From assembly GCA_964505725.1 (NCBI GenBank), contig CAZDJK010000085.1, positions 1-64,000 on the forward strand: a stretch of 64,000 bases of DNA, read 5' to 3'. The stretch comes from CAVRJC01 sp964505725. GTDB lineage: Bacteria > Actinomycetota > Acidimicrobiia > IMCC26256 > DASPTH01. Shown piece by piece: positions 61,586 through 64,000 of the stretch (its first letter is position 1; each line of letters starts with the position of its first letter). Both the position numbers and the translations under genes were made by a program. Under the pieces are notes generated by a model. The model was not told the origin of the DNA. It searched no databases and saw only the letters and a list, made by a program, of their open reading frames with translations.

Positions 61586-63076
61586 TTGCCCGACCAGTCG
61601 TCCCGCCCCTCTGGCGGTGACCGTCAGCAGTACGCACTCCCGGAGGAGTACGGCGACGCGCGCCCACCGCGCGCGCCGGCGTCCGGACCCGCGACGGTCG
61701 TGATCCGCCCGATCGACGCGCCCGAGCCGCCCCTCGACATCAACGGCGCGGAGATCCGCGAGGCCCCCGACGACGATCCCGGCCCGTCGGGAGAGGAGGG
61801 GCCGCGCTCGCGCCAGGAGTTCGTCCAGGCCCAACACCAGGGAGGCCGTCGGCGGCGGTCCACGCGCGCGCGGTGGGTGCGGCGGGGCATCGCCATCGTC
61901 GTGGTGATCCTGCTCGTGCCGGTCGCGTGGTCGTACGCGCATGCGCTGCAGCGTCCCGGGAGCGACTCGAACGGCATCCGCACCGTCGAGTGGATCCGCG
62001 ACCACGGAGGGAACGGCATAGTCAACACGATCGAACGGTGGTGGTACACCAACAACCCGCCGCCGGTCGGCGGCAAGCCCCACGCGATCCACGTGAAGGG
62101 CTCTGCCGCCGACGCGGGCGCGGAGGCGGGCGCGGTCCCCGCGCTCACCCCCGAGCTGCCCGAGCACCTCCAACCTCCCACGCAGCGCGTGCCGACGCCC
62201 GCGCCCACGGTCGAGCAGAACGAAGGGGTCTGGCTGCCCGTCGGGCGCCCCTCGGGCGGTGTCGTCGGCGAGTACATCGCGTTCGTCCGACCCGACGCGG
62301 TGCACACGTCGTATTTCACCGCGCTGATGTGGCTCGACACCAAGCTGCTGAAGGCGGTCTACGTGCCCGGGCTCCAGGAACCGGGAGGCGGCCCCAACTT
62401 CTGGAACTCGGAGATCCCCGTCGACCAGCGCCCGGCCGCGATCGCCGCGTTCAACTCCGGCTTCAAGATGGACTCGGCGCGCGGTGGCGTGTACTTCGAC
62501 GGTCAGATGGTGCGTCCGCTCGTCGACGGAGCGGCGTCCCTCGTCATCAAGGCCGACGGGAGCGCCTCGGTCGGGGTATGGGGCCGAGACTTCACGATGA
62601 CACCCGACATCGCGTCGGTGCGCCAGAACCTCGAGCTGATCGTCGACAACGGGCAGCTCAATCCCGCGTTGCGCGACAACGACACCTCGGTCTTCGGCGC
62701 CACCGTGGGCAACGACGTGTACGTCTGGCGCTCCGGCGTGGGGGTCGACGCCAACGGCGGGCTCATCTACGCCGGTGGTCCCGCGTTGTCGGTGACTTCG
62801 CTGGCGCGCACGCTCCAGAACGCGGGCGCGGTGCGGGCCATGGAGCTCGACATCAACAGCGACTGGGTCAGCGCGTACACCTACGTGAACTCCGACCCCA
62901 ACAACCCCAACTCACCCGTCGTCGGCATCAAGCTCGGCGGCGACATGTCGCGCGACGGGAATCGCTACCTCGAGCCCGGTGAGCGCGACTTCTTCGCGTT
63001 CTTCGCCGACCCCAAGGTGGCGACGCCCGTGCCGACCACACCCACCACGACCGCGCCGGCCCGCAGGAAGCGCTGA
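61586..63076 (+). CDS. Phosphodiester glycosidase (NAGPA-like) family membrane-anchored protein
   Basis: A 496-residue protein. Residues 1-95 are charged and proline-rich, 96-120 a membrane anchor (RGIAIVVVILLVPVAWSYAH), and the outer domain from about 225 has AIAAFNSGFKMDSARGGVYFDG, LIVDNGQLNPAL and RAMELDINSDWVSAYTY, the NAGPA/phosphodiester-glycosidase pattern. It may act on envelope glycans. I prefer the TTG at 61586, which has GGAGG 5 bases upstream, to the GTG at 61556, which has none. The C-terminus is Thr/Pro rich. Confidence 0.82.
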   Translation: MPDQSSRPSGGDRQQYALPEEYGDARPPRAPASGPATVVIRPIDAPEPPLDINGAEIREAPDDDPGPSGEEGPRSRQEFVQAQHQGGRRRRSTRARWVRRGIAIVVVILLVPVAWSYAHALQRPGSDSNGIRTVEWIRDHGGNGIVNTIERWWYTNNPPPVGGKPHAIHVKGSAADAGAEAGAVPALTPELPEHLQPPTQRVPTPAPTVEQNEGVWLPVGRPSGGVVGEYIAFVRPDAVHTSYFTALMWLDTKLLKAVYVPGLQEPGGGPNFWNSEIPVDQRPAAIAAFNSGFKMDSARGGVYFDGQMVRPLVDGAASLVIKADGSASVGVWGRDFTMTPDIASVRQNLELIVDNGQLNPALRDNDTSVFGATVGNDVYVWRSGVGVDANGGLIYAGGPALSVTSLARTLQNAGAVRAMELDINSDWVSAYTYVNSDPNNPNSPVVGIKLGGDMSRDGNRYLEPGERDFFAFFADPKVATPVPTTPTTTAPARRKR

Positions 63077-63089
63077 CTCCGCACGCGCG

Positions 63090-63485
63090 TCAGCGCGGGT
63101 CGAGCTCGAGCGAGCACGAGTTCATGCAGTAGCGCAGCCCGTTCGGGCCGGGACCGTCGTCGAAGACATGGCCCAGGTGCCCACCGCACCGGCGGCACAC
63201 CACCTCGGTGCGGATCATGCCGTGGCTGCGGTCGACCACCGTCTCCACCGCCTCTGCGACCGTCGGCTCGGTGAAGCTCGGCCACCCGGTGCCGGACTCG
63301 AACTTGGTCGCGGCGTCGAAGAGCTCGGCACCGCACCCGGCGCAGCGGTACACGCCGTCGTCGTGACAGTCCCAGTACTTGCCCGTGAACGCGCGCTCGG
63401 TGCCCGCCTGCCGCAGCACCTGGAACTGCTCCGGCGAGAGCTGCTCGCGCCACTCCCGCTCGGTCCGCTCGACTTCTCGTGCCAT
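63090..63485 (-). CDS. msrB: Peptide-methionine (R)-S-oxide reductase
   Basis: A 131-residue MsrB repairing oxidised methionine. Zinc ligands are in YRCAGCGAELF and VCRRCGGHLGHVFDDG, and the catalytic Cys is in GLRYCMNSCSLEL. The Trp-Pro-Ser-Phe substrate site (SGTGWPSFTEP) is present. It is convergent with the glycosidase-family gene (13-base gap) and downstream of the RidA gene. Confidence 0.94.
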   Translation of the reverse strand: MAREVERTEREWREQLSPEQFQVLRQAGTERAFTGKYWDCHDDGVYRCAGCGAELFDAATKFESGTGWPSFTEPTVAEAVETVVDRSHGMIRTEVVCRRCGGHLGHVFDDGPGPNGLRYCMNSCSLELDPR

Positions 63486-63513
63486 CACCGCTCCTGTCGT
63501 CGTCCTCGGGACG

Positions 63514-63897
63514 TCATCCGGGCCGGTGCGCCCAGACCTCGATCTCGACGCTCGCCCCCGCCGGCAGCGCCGCCACTCCGATCGTGGTGCGCGCCGGACG
63601 CTGGTCGCCCAGCACCTCTCCGTACAACGCATTGACGGCCGAGAATTGTCCCAGGTCGGTGAGAAAGATCGTGACCCGGGCGACGTCGGCCCATCCCGCG
63701 CCGCAGTCGGCCAGGATCGCGGCCACGTTGGCCAATGCCTGGCGCGCCTCGGCGAGCGCGCCCCCGGGCGCGAGGGTGCCGTCGGCGAGCAGGCCGACCT
63801 GACCCGACAGCACCAGCCAGTCGCCGGCGCGTACCGCATGCGAGTACGGCCCGGCCGCGGGCGGCGCCGAGGGTGTGGCCTCGGGCCGTGGCGTCAC
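63514..63897 (-). CDS. RidA family protein
   Basis: A 127-residue RidA/YjgF-family protein: GPYSHAVRAGDWLVLSGQVGLLADGTLAPGG and ASVEIEVWAHRPG mark the family. The usual catalytic Arg, in the place of VAALPAGASVEIE, is not flanked in the standard way, so imine deaminase activity is uncertain. The GTG at 63897 overlaps the stop of the upstream gene as GTGA. Confidence 0.87.
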   Translation of the reverse strand: MTPRPEATPSAPPAAGPYSHAVRAGDWLVLSGQVGLLADGTLAPGGALAEARQALANVAAILADCGAGWADVARVTIFLTDLGQFSAVNALYGEVLGDQRPARTTIGVAALPAGASVEIEVWAHRPG

Positions 63898-64000
63898 GCC
63901 GAGGCCTCGACCCTGCCACCCAGCGACTCGGGGTCCGGGGCGTGCCAGTGGTCGGGGTCGCGGATGAGTCGGTCCTGCTCCGCCGGCCCCCAGGTGTGCG
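63894..64000 (-). CDS. Unrecognised protein, C-terminal end only
   Basis: The last 34 codons before a TGA read HTWGPAEQDRLIRDPDHW and HAPDPESLGGRVEASA. They share a stop-start overlap with the RidA gene, so they are the end of a real gene cut by the window edge. No family can be assigned. Confidence 0.6.
   Translation of the reverse strand, partial: HTWGPAEQDRLIRDPDHWHAPDPESLGGRVEASA

Noticed and set aside
1..64000. CRISPR arrays, rRNA genes, restriction or toxin-antitoxin systems, integrase
   Set aside because: I saw no regularly spaced repeats, rRNA sequence or motifs of these systems on either strand.

Overview
The window is a high-GC genome segment with GTG and TTG starts, GTGA/ATGA stop-start overlaps, F420-dependent enzyme families (three luciferase-like oxidoreductases, a Ddn-like nitroreductase-fold protein, an F420-oxidoreductase-like protein) and many acyl-CoA enzymes. 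This combination points to an actinomycetote, most like the Acidimicrobiia; that placement is inference from gene content only.

Positions 1-27,450 look like ordinary chromosome. A branched-chain amino acid-type ABC importer (permease cut by the left edge, plus its binding protein) leads into a catabolic neighbourhood: a double-domain CaiB/BaiF CoA transferase, three enoyl-CoA hydratase-like proteins, short-chain dehydrogenases, two zinc alcohol dehydrogenases, F420 luciferase-like oxidoreductases, a haloacid dehalogenase and an aldo/keto reductase. This set fits beta-oxidation-like breakdown of lipids, steroids or aromatics. From 15.8 to 23 kb come a DUF2231 membrane protein, a GT39-like glycosyltransferase, a radical SAM protein with a SPASM-like tail, a GT4-type glycosyltransferase, a Tat-exported phosphoesterase and small SRPBCC, Ddn and VOC proteins. 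At 25.8-27.4 kb lies a two-gene unit with a UGSC-family redox protein (Cys form).

Positions 30,089-55,453 form what I read as a decayed genomic island. An intact tRNA-Arg(ACG) gene (minus strand, 55,408-55,483) has its 3' end facing this segment, and a 42-nt copy of the 3' half of that tRNA lies 25.3 kb away in the same orientation (30,089-30,130). A weaker third copy at about 27,515-27,545 suggests an older, smaller insertion next to it. The island carries ion and stress functions: a KimA-like potassium importer, an MgtA-type P-type ATPase, a VIT1/CCC1-type transporter, a GerW/YtfJ-like protein coupled to a 57-residue protein, and glucose-6-phosphate dehydrogenase. It also carries a four-gene operon (HAD-GH65 phosphorylase, tandem universal stress protein, a large unrecognised protein with a PhoU-like tail, and a short pyruvate phosphate dikinase) and a leaderless NAD-type formate dehydrogenase operon. 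Between these sit truncated or frameshifted genes (SRPBCC, ABC ATPase and permease, SnoaL, ICMT, IS3 OrfA). No integrase is visible. The gene set resembles hypoxia/dormancy clusters of other actinobacteria (USP, PPDK, ion P-ATPase, formate oxidation), which is inference.

Positions 55,484-64,000 return to chromosome-like content: a frameshifted small membrane protein, a YiiM-type MOSC protein, an operon of two paralogous polytopic membrane proteins followed by mtnA, a phosphodiester-glycosidase-family surface protein, msrB and a RidA protein whose start overlaps the stop of a gene cut by the right edge.
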